Of a stretch of 64,000 bases of DNA, positions 27,522-35,079 are shown in pieces; position 1 is the stretch's first letter; every line of letters starts with the position of its first letter. A program made the position numbers and the translations under genes. A model generated the notes under the pieces. It was not told the origin of the DNA, ran no database searches, and was given only the letters and a program-made list of their open reading frames with translations. The DNA is from Kitasatospora sp. NBC_00315 (GTDB lineage Bacteria > Actinomycetota > Actinomycetes > Streptomycetales > Streptomycetaceae): the NCBI RefSeq assembly GCF_041435095.1, contig NZ_CP108025.1:7192001-7256000 (forward strand), given 5' to 3'.

Positions 27522-27549
27522 CGCACCCCCGAACCGGCCCGCCGCAGGC

Positions 27550-27608
27550 GGGCCCGGCTCCCCGGCCGGTCAGCCGCCCGACGCGGGGCCGGCCGGGGAG
27601 CCGGGCCC
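27550..27608. terminator. Very strong hairpin terminator
   Basis: Perfect 20-bp arms (27550-27569 / 27589-27608) between convergent genes; the right arm lies in the last codons of the MarR gene. A small hairpin GGCCCGCC-GCA-GGCGGGCC lies just before it. Confidence 0.8.
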
Positions 27609-28073
27609 GGACCGTTCGGACCGTTCGGGCCGCTCCGCCGTGGCGCACACCCGGCGCAGAAGGGCGTTCAACTGCGCCCGTTCGCCTCTGGTGAGCGAGC
27701 GCAGGAGGTCGTCCTGGGCGGCCGCGGCATCGGCGTGCAGCAGGTCGAGTGTTCCGCGTCCGGCGGCGTTCACCATCACCACCTCGTGGCGGCGGTCGAT
27801 GTGGACGGGGAAGGCCTCGACGAGCCGGGCGGCCAGGAGGGTCTGCACGATCGGCAACGCGTCGGTGAGGGTCAGCCCTATCCGGGCGGCCAGATCGGGC
27901 TTCGCGTGCGGCCCGTGTTCGGCGAGCGCCGCGAGCACCGCCAGGTGCGGCCGGCTCATGCCCCGCTCCGCGAGCCGCTCCGTCAGCCGCAGTTCGGCGG
28001 CCCGGCCGGCCAGCGGCAACAGGTGGATGGCCTGCTGGAGTGGGCTCGATGAGCCCTTGCGGCCGTCGTACAT
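27570..28073 (-). CDS. MarR-family transcriptional regulator
   Basis: 167 residues with a winged helix: LAERGMSRPHLAVLAALAEHG, AKPDLAARIGLTLTDALPIVQTLLAARLVEA, and the wing IDRRHEVVMVNAAGRG. Dimer helices flank it. ATG at 28073 has GGAGGGAG five nt upstream. The upstream 46-nt palindrome (28215-28260) is a likely binding site. Target genes are not evident; the gene itself is the nearest. Confidence 0.85.
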   Translation of the reverse strand: MYDGRKGSSSPLQQAIHLLPLAGRAAELRLTERLAERGMSRPHLAVLAALAEHGPHAKPDLAARIGLTLTDALPIVQTLLAARLVEAFPVHIDRRHEVVMVNAAGRGTLDLLHADAAAAQDDLLRSLTRGERAQLNALLRRVCATAERPERSERSGPGSPAGPASGG

Positions 28074-28214
28074 CTGCGCTCCCTCCGCACCGTGGGCTGC
28101 CTTGAGATCGGCCTCGCCAGGGTGTGTGGCCGGTCCGCTGTGCGGGCCGGACCGCCGCCGTGACCGGGGTGCGCCGTGCACGCACCGATCGCGGTGGGCG
28201 CACGCAGGAGAGCG

Positions 28215-28260
28215 GCACCGCCCCATTGGTCTACCCGAGTGTAGACGAATGGGGCGGTGC
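28215..28260. promoter_or_regulatory. 20-bp-arm palindrome between M56 and MarR genes
   Basis: Arms 28215-28234 and 28241-28260 pair at 19 of 20 positions around a 6-nt spacer; the core is GTCTAC-N8-GTAGAC. As DNA it suits a MarR operator; as RNA it would be a strong terminator for the upstream M56 gene. Both roles are possible. Confidence 0.6.
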
Positions 28261-28307
28261 CGGGCACTGCCCGGACGCCGTTCCGGGCGCCCCGGAGCGA
28301 GCGGCGG

Positions 28308-29258
28308 CTACGGCTGAACGATCGTCTGGACCTGTTCGACGTACTCGTGCAGACCGTAGGCGGAGCCGATGCTCAGGGTGAGCGAGAGGGCGACGACGGC
28401 GAGCAGGGCGAGCGCCGTCGTCCGCAGGAGCCGGCCGTGCGGGGGCGCCGGCGGGGGGTCGAGCAGGGCGCTGACCCGCCGGGGGACCGGGCCGGTGTCG
28501 ATGGCCGGCAGCAGACCGGGGCGCCGGTCGGGGCTGCCGGACGCCAGGGCCGCGCGGGCGACCGCGGCGGCGGCCAGCCGTCGACTCCCCACCGCGGTGG
28601 CCGCGGCCTCGTCCGCCCACCGCTCCAGCTGGAACGACGTCGCGGACGCGAGGCCGCGAACGGCCGGGTGTGCGGCCGAGGCCAGCTGCACCAGTCGCGC
28701 GAGCAGGTGGTGGCGCCCGGCGAGATGGGCCCGCTCGTGGGCGAGCAGTACGTCGCGCCCGTCGATGTCGAGGGAGCGCAGCATCGCCGAGGTCACCACG
28801 ATCCGGCCCGAGCGGCCGCCGTGGCCGGGCAGCGCGAAGGCGTCCGCCGACTCCCCGGGGATCACCACGAGTTCGCCGCTGTCCGGATGCGCCTCCACGG
28901 TCCGCCAGGTCCGGTCCAGCAGGCGCCGCTGCCGGCGCCACAGCCGCGCCGTCAGGCCGGCCACGACGACCAGGGCGACCGCGCCGGCGACGGCGGCCGG
29001 CACGGCTGGTGCGGCCGGGTCGAGCGACGGGCGCGACGGGCCTCCGGTGGACGCGCGCAGTCGGAGCTGGAGCAGTCCGCCGGCGACCAGGCCGCCCCAC
29101 GCCCACACCGTGCCGGCGGCCAGCGCCACGGCCGACCCCACGAGGGTGAGGGCGGCGGCCCTCGGCGGGAGGAGGCCGGCCAGCCGCCGCGCCGCGGGGA
29201 CCGCCGCCCAGGGCCAGAGGAGGGCCAGGAGCACCAGGGCGGCCACGAGGACGCTCAC
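28308..29258 (-). CDS. M56-family membrane metallopeptidase (BlaR1/MecR1-like)
   Basis: 316 residues with four or five membrane helices and a cytosolic zinc-protease loop: LLAHERAHLAGRHHLL, where H174-E175-x-x-H178 is the HExxH motif, and the third ligand in RWADEAAATAVG. No penicillin sensor domain is fused. M56 proteins of this length work with a BlaI-type repressor, cleaving it on a signal. It overlaps the BlaI gene by 4 nt (ATGA). Confidence 0.88.
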   Translation of the reverse strand: MSVLVAALVLLALLWPWAAVPAARRLAGLLPPRAAALTLVGSAVALAAGTVWAWGGLVAGGLLQLRLRASTGGPSRPSLDPAAPAVPAAVAGAVALVVVAGLTARLWRRQRRLLDRTWRTVEAHPDSGELVVIPGESADAFALPGHGGRSGRIVVTSAMLRSLDIDGRDVLLAHERAHLAGRHHLLARLVQLASAAHPAVRGLASATSFQLERWADEAAATAVGSRRLAAAAVARAALASGSPDRRPGLLPAIDTGPVPRRVSALLDPPPAPPHGRLLRTTALALLAVVALSLTLSIGSAYGLHEYVEQVQTIVQP

Positions 29259-29635
29259 TCGCCACCCTCCCCGGCCGTACGCAGCAGGCGGCGCAGGACG
29301 ACCTCGTCGTCCGGGGAGAGGGCGGAGACGAAGCGCTCCAGGACCAGATCCCGGTGCGGGTCGCGGTGGAGCTCCCGGTGCATCCGACTGGCGGTCAGGC
29401 CGGGCGCGTCGTGCACGGGGGAGTACACGAATCCGCGGCCGTCGCGTTCGCGCCTCAGCGTCCCCTTCTCGTACAGGCGGGTGAGGATCGTCGTCACCGT
29501 GGTCCTGGCCTGGCGGCGGCCGAGAGCCTCCCGGACCTGACCGGCCGTGAGCGGCCCGGTCGCCGCCCAGAGTACGGCGAGCACGTCGGCCACGAGTTCG
29601 CCGTGCGGCCGCCTGGGGTCGCTCCCGTCCGACAT
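29255..29635 (-). CDS. BlaI/MecI/CopY-family repressor
   Basis: 126 residues: winged helix LVADVLAVLWAATGPLTAGQVREAL, ARTTVTTILTRLYEKGTLRR, then a dimerisation helix ending in LLRTAGEGGE. In the family the repressor is inactivated by the neighbouring M56 protease. Here the upstream region also carries an iron box, suggesting dual control. ATG start; upstream hairpin in the leader. Confidence 0.9.
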   Translation of the reverse strand: MSDGSDPRRPHGELVADVLAVLWAATGPLTAGQVREALGRRQARTTVTTILTRLYEKGTLRRERDGRGFVYSPVHDAPGLTASRMHRELHRDPHRDLVLERFVSALSPDDEVVLRRLLRTAGEGGE

Positions 29636-29666
29636 CTGGGTCGCTCCGTTCCGGCTGGGCCCGCCA

Positions 29667-29715
29667 CTCGCGCCGTCGGTGGCCGTCCGGACCGGACGAC
29701 CACCGACGGCGCGAG
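29667..29715. promoter_or_regulatory. Long hairpin in the BlaI leader region
   Basis: Perfect 16-bp arms (29667-29682 / 29700-29715) enclose a smaller CGTCCGG-A-CCGGACG stem. It lies between the iron box and the BlaI start, so it would form in the 5' leader of the BlaI-M56 mRNA. Confidence 0.55.
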
Positions 29716-29733
29716 CACGCAGGCCTCTTTCAT

Positions 29734-29752
29734 TAAGGTATGCCTAAGCTAA
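29734..29752 (+). promoter_or_regulatory. DtxR/IdeR/DmdR-type iron box
   Basis: TAAGGTATGCCTAAGCTAA matches 15 of 19 positions of the remembered consensus TTAGGTTAGCCTAACCTAA. It is ~100 nt upstream of the BlaI start and ~225 nt upstream of the immunity-like gene on the other strand; the BlaI-M56 operon is the nearer target. Confidence 0.62.
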
Positions 29753-29977
29753 CTGTAGTGGGCGCCCTCGCCCGGGGCGACGACGGTCCGGCCCGCCTCG
29801 CGGTCGCCGTTCGCGACTCGGAGCCGTGTCCGGAGCCGTGCGAGGCCGACCACCGGCGGCGAAGTGGACGACCAGCCCGTCCCGGTCGGTCGCCGTCAGG
29901 CGCGGGCGCCCGGCCCACTCTCCTCGGCGGCCGATGGCGCCGGCGCCGGGGAGCGGGCGGACCGGCATGATGGGCGG

Positions 29978-30499
29978 GTGGACACGGTGACGATCAGCGA
30001 CGAGGACCGACGGCTTCTCGGACTCTGGGCCGCCGAGTGCGTCGAGCGGGTGCTCCCGCTCTTCGAGGCGAAGGCTCCCGGCGACACCCGCCCTCGCGAG
30101 GCGGTCGAGGGCATCCGGGCGTACGTGCGCGAGGGGACCCGGACCGGGCGCCTGCGATCGCTGGCCTGGGCGGCCCACGCGGCCGCACGCGACGTCGACG
30201 ATCCGGCCGCCACCGCCGCGGCCCGCGCCGCGTGCTACGCGGCGGCCACCCCGTACATCCACCCACTGGCGACCGCGCACCAGTCGAAGCACGTCCTCGG
30301 GCCCGCCGTGTACCAGGCGCGTGCTCGTGAACTCGCCTCGGGCGAGGATACCGTGGTCGGTGACGAGGAGCTCCGCTGGGCGATCGAGCACGCCCCGCCG
30401 GCGGTTCGGGAGCTCGTGCGGCGGATGCCGGCCCGCAGCCCCGGTCGTAGTCGGCTGGACACGCTCTACCACCGGCTGGACGCGGCCCTGCGAGGCTGA
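29978..30499 (+). CDS. Putative immunity-type (Imm-like) protein
   Basis: 173 residues, all helical and Ala-rich: LLGLWAAECVERVLPLFEA, DTRPREAVEGIRAYVREG, AWAAHAAARDVDDPAATAAARAA, CYAAATPYIHPLATAHQSKHVLGPA. This pattern matches a family often annotated 'putative immunity protein' in actinomycetes, though most members have no known toxin partner, and none is seen here. GTG at 29978; a GTG at 29987 is also possible and neither has a strong ribosome site. Confidence 0.6.
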   Translation: MDTVTISDEDRRLLGLWAAECVERVLPLFEAKAPGDTRPREAVEGIRAYVREGTRTGRLRSLAWAAHAAARDVDDPAATAAARAACYAAATPYIHPLATAHQSKHVLGPAVYQARARELASGEDTVVGDEELRWAIEHAPPAVRELVRRMPARSPGRSRLDTLYHRLDAALRG

Positions 30500-30598
30500 T
30501 CGCCGGGGCGGCCCGCCGAGGTGGCGCGCCCGCGTCGGGGGAGCTCCGATTCCAGCGCGGCGGGCGGGGTGAGCGGTACCTCACCTGCCGGGCCCGTC

Positions 30599-30648
30599 GG
30601 CCGTCCCGGTCCCGGTCCCGGTCCCGGTCCCGGGCCCGGTCCCGGTCA
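30599..30648. repeat. GGTCCC/CCGGTC hexanucleotide repeat
   Basis: About eight near-perfect copies of a 6-nt unit immediately behind the S26 peptidase stop. Simple-sequence expansion. Confidence 0.75.
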
Positions 30649-30651
30649 CCG

Positions 30652-31242
30652 TTACGATCCCGTCCCCGGCCCGCCGGACACGGCGGCCCGCGTCCCGGAG
30701 GGTGACCGGTCGCCGATCGGGTCCGAGTCCTCCGGGTGGGCGCGCTCCGGTCGTCCGGGATCGCGCGGGCACCCCGGGCCCGCCGGCAGCGGGCGCAGCG
30801 GCCGCACCGCCACCCCCAGCAACCGCTCCCGGGCCACGTAGCCGAAGTGGCGCGAGTCGAGGCTGACCGTCGGGTTGTCGCCCAGGACCAGGAACCTCCC
30901 GGGCGGCACGATCGACCCCGGCGGGCAGCCGAGGGCGCCGGCCAGCGCCTCGGGGACGACGTCACCCGGGACGGCCGCGATCCGCTTGATGAGCAGCCCG
31001 CCGGTGTGCGGCGCCCCCGCCCGCAGGACCCGAGTGCCGCCGTCCGGACGGACCGGTGGCACGGGCGACGGGCCCGGCCGCGGTCCGAGCACGACGATGT
31101 GCCCCCTGGTCAGGCGGTGCGGGCGCCGACGGATGACGAGCACGCGGTCGCCGTCGCGCAGGGCCGGCTCCATGCTGGGACCGGTCACGGTGACGGCGAG
31201 GAGGCGCGCGCCCAGGAGGCGTCGGATGAGCCGTGCGGTCAC
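30652..31242 (-). CDS. S26-family signal-peptidase-like protease of the Cys-rich peptide operon
   Basis: 196 residues. The catalytic Ser23 is in TGPSMEPAL and the general-base Lys86 in LLIKRIAAVPGD; LGDNPTVSLDSRHFGYV is the conserved box E of S26/IMP proteases. Only a short hydrophobic N terminus (LLGARLLAVTVT) could anchor it, as in other small peptidases tied to peptide export. The C-terminal 45 residues are disordered. It overlaps the exporter gene by 4 nt and likely removes the precursor leader, perhaps after the Ala-rich AEAAAA. Confidence 0.85.
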   Translation of the reverse strand: MTARLIRRLLGARLLAVTVTGPSMEPALRDGDRVLVIRRRPHRLTRGHIVVLGPRPGPSPVPPVRPDGGTRVLRAGAPHTGGLLIKRIAAVPGDVVPEALAGALGCPPGSIVPPGRFLVLGDNPTVSLDSRHFGYVARERLLGVAVRPLRPLPAGPGCPRDPGRPERAHPEDSDPIGDRSPSGTRAAVSGGPGTGS

Positions 31243-33323
31243 GACACGCTCTCCCGGCCGCTGATGGCCGAGGACGCTCGCGGTGGGCGCGGCGCCGTCG
31301 GTGCGTCCGAGGCTCGTGGCGGCGCCGTCGGTGCGTCCGAGGCGCGCGCCGCCGTCGTCCCGGCCGCCCCTGGCGGACCCGGTGGGAGCGGACCGGCCGC
31401 CGGAGCGTCCTCGGCGGCCGCGTATCCGTCGGCCTGCAGGTGGAAGAGCCGTGCGTAGGCGCCGTCACGGCGGACGAGTTCCCGGTGCGGGCCGGTCTCG
31501 GTGATGCGGCCGTCCGCCAGGACGGCGATGGTGTCCGCGTCCCGCAGGGCGCTGAGGCGGTGCGAGATGAGGAGCCCGGCTCGGCCCGCGCGGTGCCCGC
31601 GCAGGCGGTGGTGGACGGTGTGTTCGGCCTCCGGATCCATGCCGGAGCTGGGTTCGTCCAGGATGAGCAGGTCCGCGTCGCCGCGAACCAGCGAGCGGGC
31701 CAGGGCCAGCCGTTGCCACTGGCCGCCGGAGAGCACCAGACCGGTGCCGGCGTCCTTCTTGTCCTGCTCGCTGAAGAAGATCCGGCTGAGCAGCGTGTCG
31801 TAGCCGTTCGGGAGCCGCGAGAGCCGGTCGTGGACGCCGGCCAGGGTGGCCGCGTGCTCGACGCGGGGGGCGTCCGCGAGCGCCGTGAGGTCGCCGAGGG
31901 CGATGTTCTCGCGTGCCGTGAGGTCGTACTCCATGAAGTCCTGGAAGGTCGCCCCGATCCGTCGGCGCAGCTCACGCGGGCAGAGTTCGCGCAGGTCGAC
32001 GCCGTCCCAGAGGATCTGCCCCCTGGTCGGGTCGTAGAACCGGCACAGCAGCTTCACCAGCGTGGACTTGCCGGCTCCGTTGAGGCCGACGAGGCCGACG
32101 GCCTGCCCGGCGGGGATGACGAGGTCGACGCCCCGGAGCACCCAGGGCGCGTGGTCGCCGTAGCGGAACCACACGTCCCGCAGCTCCACCGCGTGGCGCA
32201 GCGGCGGCACGGCTCCGGGCCTTGGGGGGACGGGCAGGTCGGTCGGCGCACCGGTGACGGCGAGGAAGTGACGGAACATCAGCATGGCCTGGTGGCCGCG
32301 GGCCAGTTCGAGCGCGAGGCTCGCGAGCGCGGCCTGCACGGCGGGCAGGGCGGCGACCAGGATCGTGACGTCCCCGACGGTGACGGCTCCGGAACGGGCC
32401 GCCGCCACCGCCCACAGCAGACCGAAGCCGGCCACCACGGCGGAGAGCAGGGCGAGCCCGGCCTGTACGCCGAGTTCCTGTCGGTCGACCCGCTCCCTTG
32501 CCGTGTCGGAGGTGCGGCGTTCCGTGAACATCCGCTCGCGCAGGAAGCGGCCGACGCCGAAGAGCCTGATCTCCTTCGCGGCCTGCAGGTTCGTCAGGAG
32601 GGCGCTGTAGAAGAGCTCCCTGCGTTCCGCCGGGCCGACCGTCCGGTGCATGGCCGCCCGGCGCCGACTGAGGGCGATCTCCGCGCACAGGACGGGCACT
32701 CCGGAGACCAGGACGGCCGCGGCCGTCCAGGGTCCGAGCAGGGCCAGCGTCCCGAGGAACCCAATGAGGGTCACCAGGGCACCGAGCAGTCCGATCCCGC
32801 TGCCGGCCGCGTCCATCGGGGCGGAGCAGCCGAACTGCTGGGCCAGCCGCAGCCGGTCCAGGAAGCGGGGATCCTCGAAGCGGCGCAGGCCCACGAACCG
32901 GTCGACGGCGGTGTGCAGTTCGAGCTGGGCGCGTAGTCCCACGGCCCGCCGCAGTCGCGCTTGCAGGTACTGGAGCAGGTGCGGGACGACGGCGACGGCG
33001 ACGCCGCAGCCGACCAGCAGCAGGGCGGGGACGGCGAGACCGCCCGCGCCCGCGACGGTGACGCCCCCGACCCCACCTCCACCTCCACCTCCACCACCGG
33101 CCCCGGCCCCGGCTCCGCTGTCGGTCCCGGCGATGAGGCGGTCGAGCACGGTCCGCAGGATCCAGGCCCCGGCCACCGGCACCACCGAAGCGGCGAGCAT
33201 GAGCAGCAGCCAGGCGGCCAGGCCGACGGGCGAGGCCAGGTGCACCAGGCGGATCGCGGCGGCCAGGACGCGCGGGGCGCCGCTGGTGGCGTCCTGCTCG
33301 CCGTCCGGGCTCGGCGCGCTCAC
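31239..33323 (-). CDS. ABC exporter (permease-ATPase half-transporter) of the Cys-rich peptide operon
   Basis: 694 residues. Six membrane helices (residues ~25-350), then an ATPase: GLNGAGKST (Walker A), TFQDFMEYDLTARENIALGD (Q-loop), LSGGQWQRLALARSL (signature), LLILDEPSSGMD (Walker B) and ISHRLSAL (H-loop). It lacks the C39 protease domain of bacteriocin exporters, which fits a separate S26 peptidase next door. Oddities: a polyglycine tract after residue 70 and a Pro/Ala C-terminal tail with a duplicated RASDAPTAP unit. Overlaps both neighbours by 4 nt. Confidence 0.88.
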   Translation of the reverse strand: MSAPSPDGEQDATSGAPRVLAAAIRLVHLASPVGLAAWLLLMLAASVVPVAGAWILRTVLDRLIAGTDSGAGAGAGGGGGGGGGVGGVTVAGAGGLAVPALLLVGCGVAVAVVPHLLQYLQARLRRAVGLRAQLELHTAVDRFVGLRRFEDPRFLDRLRLAQQFGCSAPMDAAGSGIGLLGALVTLIGFLGTLALLGPWTAAAVLVSGVPVLCAEIALSRRRAAMHRTVGPAERRELFYSALLTNLQAAKEIRLFGVGRFLRERMFTERRTSDTARERVDRQELGVQAGLALLSAVVAGFGLLWAVAAARSGAVTVGDVTILVAALPAVQAALASLALELARGHQAMLMFRHFLAVTGAPTDLPVPPRPGAVPPLRHAVELRDVWFRYGDHAPWVLRGVDLVIPAGQAVGLVGLNGAGKSTLVKLLCRFYDPTRGQILWDGVDLRELCPRELRRRIGATFQDFMEYDLTARENIALGDLTALADAPRVEHAATLAGVHDRLSRLPNGYDTLLSRIFFSEQDKKDAGTGLVLSGGQWQRLALARSLVRGDADLLILDEPSSGMDPEAEHTVHHRLRGHRAGRAGLLISHRLSALRDADTIAVLADGRITETGPHRELVRRDGAYARLFHLQADGYAAAEDAPAAGPLPPGPPGAAGTTAARASDAPTAPPRASDAPTAPRPPRASSAISGRESVS

Positions 33324-33937
33324 AGTGCGGTGGACAGGGCAGAGGGGGCAGAGGGGGCAGAGGAGGTGGACAGGGCAGAGGCGGCGGTGGCAGGGGTGGC
33401 CGCGTCCGGCCAGACGTCGGTCCCGGTGACCACGAGGCGCCCGTCCGGTGCTCGCCCCACGCGCGCGCTCACGGGGAAGGCGCGGACGGCGAACGCACTG
33501 GTCAGAGGCCCCTCATGGTCCTCCTGCACGGTGCGCACGACGGGAGCCAGCGCCGCGATCATCGGCTCGGCCTCATCGGCGTCCCCCACCACCACGGCGA
33601 GGAGGCGGCGGTCCCCGGCCGGGCGCTCCGCCGCGCGCTCGACGAACCCGGGGAGCTTCTGCCGGCAGGGCCGGCAGGTGGGCGAGAAGAACGCGACCAG
33701 AGTCCCGTCGGCCAGGTCCTCATCGGTGATCGGGCCGTCGGACGTCTGCGCCTCGAAGGCGCCGACCGCTGCGCCGACCGGCGCGACGGCACCGTCGGGC
33801 GCCCCGGCAGGATGGCCGCCGACGTGCGCGAGCCGCTCCGTGTGCTCGCGCAGCCGCCTGACGATCCCGACGGCGAAAAGGAGGTTGAGCAGGGACAGCA
33901 CGCCGACTCCGGCGAGGCCGAGAGCGAGGAGCGTCAC
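33320..33937 (-). CDS. Membrane-anchored redoxin (TlpA/MauD-like)
   Basis: 205 residues: an N-terminal membrane helix (residues 1-26), a linker, and a thioredoxin fold with FFSPTCRPC (Cys88, Cys91) facing outside, then LLAVVVGDADEAEP and a cis-Pro-like FPVS. With MauE this pair resembles MauD/MauE, which form disulfides in methylamine dehydrogenase small subunit. Here the obvious client is the six-cysteine peptide. GTG start overlaps the MauE stop (GTGA). Ser/Pro tail with repeats (SAPSAPSALS). Confidence 0.82.
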   Translation of the reverse strand: MTLLALGLAGVGVLSLLNLLFAVGIVRRLREHTERLAHVGGHPAGAPDGAVAPVGAAVGAFEAQTSDGPITDEDLADGTLVAFFSPTCRPCRQKLPGFVERAAERPAGDRRLLAVVVGDADEAEPMIAALAPVVRTVQEDHEGPLTSAFAVRAFPVSARVGRAPDGRLVVTGTDVWPDAATPATAASALSTSSAPSAPSALSTAL

Positions 33938-34479
33938 GGTGATTGGTCCTTTCGGGGCAGCGGCCGGAAGAGTCCGACGAGGTCGTCGAGCGTGGTGGCG
34001 AGCAGGCCGAGGACGCCGCCCGCCAGCCACGCCGAGACGGCCGCCACGGGGGTGATGGATCCCGGCTCCGCCAGGGCGGTGGCCGCGATGCCCGCAGCCG
34101 CCACGGCAAGGAGTCCGGCGTTGCGTACGGCGTGGACGGCGCCGAACGGCACCGACGATCTCCCGAAGCAGCGGCACGGCGTGCCGGTGGGGGAGCGTGA
34201 CGCGGCGACGGCGAGCAGGGTGAAGGCGCCGAGCAGCGCGGCGGCGAGGGCCAGGCCGGGGAGGACCGTGCCCGGTACCGCGAGGGCCACGACGGTGGCG
34301 GCCTCGGCGGCCACCACCAGCGCGGCGACCTGGCGGGCCCGGTCGGCGACGGCCGGTACCAGGGCGCCCACGGACGCGGTGAACTCCGCGAAGTCGCGCC
34401 GGTCGCGTGCTTTCCCCTGTACGGACAGGGCGAACACCAGGGACAGGCAGCCCCGGCTGATCAGGATGACGACGTCCAC
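33934..34479 (-). CDS. MauE/DoxX-like redox membrane protein
   Basis: 181 residues with four or five membrane helices. MauE features: CLSLVFALSVQGKARD near the start, FAEFTASVG, and TPCRCFG (Cys-x-Cys) before SSVPFGAVHAVRNAGLL. MauE proteins pass electrons between a quinone-type carrier and an outside thioredoxin-like partner. It starts at a GTG 10 nt behind GGAG and is followed, with overlap, by the redoxin. Confidence 0.85.
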   Translation of the reverse strand: MDVVILISRGCLSLVFALSVQGKARDRRDFAEFTASVGALVPAVADRARQVAALVVAAEAATVVALAVPGTVLPGLALAAALLGAFTLLAVAASRSPTGTPCRCFGRSSVPFGAVHAVRNAGLLAVAAAGIAATALAEPGSITPVAAVSAWLAGGVLGLLATTLDDLVGLFRPLPRKDQSP

Positions 34480-34585
34480 GAGCTGCGGACTCCTCTCGTA
34501 CCGGACGATCCCTCTGCGGAACGGGCGCGTGTCGAACGGGCCGGCGGGGTTCGGGCGTGTGCGGAGCGGGCCCCGGCCGAACGGG

Positions 34586-34618
34586 CCGGCGGGGTGCGGT
34601 GCCCGCGCACCCCGCCGG
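34586..34618 (-). terminator. Attenuator/partial terminator between precursor and mauE
   Basis: 13-bp perfect arms (34586-34598 / 34606-34618) with a 7-nt loop, in the 180-nt gap behind the precursor gene. Such partial terminators commonly raise precursor levels over the maturation genes. Confidence 0.65.
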
Positions 34619-34659
34619 AGCGTCGATCGGTCAACCGGCCCGGTCGGCCCGGGCGTTGA

Positions 34660-34875
34660 TCAGCAGCCGCAGCGGAACGCGCCGTACGTGACGGTGCCGT
34701 CCGAGCAGGTCGTGATGGTCTGCGTGTAGCGGTGCCCGGAGGAACCGCAGACCGGCGAGGCGCCGGTGTAGCCGCAGATGGTGTCGGTCCAGCAGTTGGT
34801 CGCCGCGGCGGCCTCCGCCTTCGGGACGAAGCGGTCGACCAGGGTGTCGGAGAGGTTCTGGAGCCACTGACGCAT
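34660..34875 (-). CDS. Six-cysteine peptide precursor
   Basis: 71 residues. A leader of ~25 residues (MRQWLQNLSDTLVDRF, then VPKAEAAAA) is amphipathic and has no membrane helix, so it is not a Sec signal. The core begins near TNCWTD and has Cys at 28, 34, 43, 57, 69 and 71, ending FRCGC. The rest is rich in Thr, Gly, Tyr and Ser with few charges. Six cysteines in ~45 residues suggest three disulfides. The Ala run before the core suits S26 cleavage. First gene of the operon; divergent SARP gene 204 nt away. No known bacteriocin or RiPP class recognised. Confidence 0.8.
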   Translation of the reverse strand: MRQWLQNLSDTLVDRFVPKAEAAAATNCWTDTICGYTGASPVCGSSGHRYTQTITTCSDGTVTYGAFRCGC

Positions 34876-34910
34876 GACGGTCCAATCTTCGGGTCGGGCT
34901 GGGTTTCGGA

Positions 34911-34931
34911 CGGAGCCTTCGTGGGGCTCCG
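34911..34931. promoter_or_regulatory. Hairpin/inverted repeat upstream of the precursor
   Basis: CGGAGCC (34911-34917) / GGCTCCG (34925-34931) in the divergent precursor-SARP gap, 36 nt before the precursor ATG; may be a SARP site or leader hairpin. Confidence 0.3.
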
Positions 34932-35079
34932 ACGGTGCGTGCCGCGGACCGGACGGGCACACCGGTGCAAGCGACAGGGCAAGATTGCGCGACCGTGCTT
35001 GCGGAAACCTTGATCGGACCTGGAATCTGCTGGTGGGACGGCATGAGCCGGGCCCGGGCGCCACAGGGTGGGAGACGCG

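Noticed and set aside
29740..29970. Short plus-strand open frame starting inside the iron box
   Set aside because: No ribosome site, Arg/Pro/Gly composition of a shadow frame, and the ATG is part of the regulator site.
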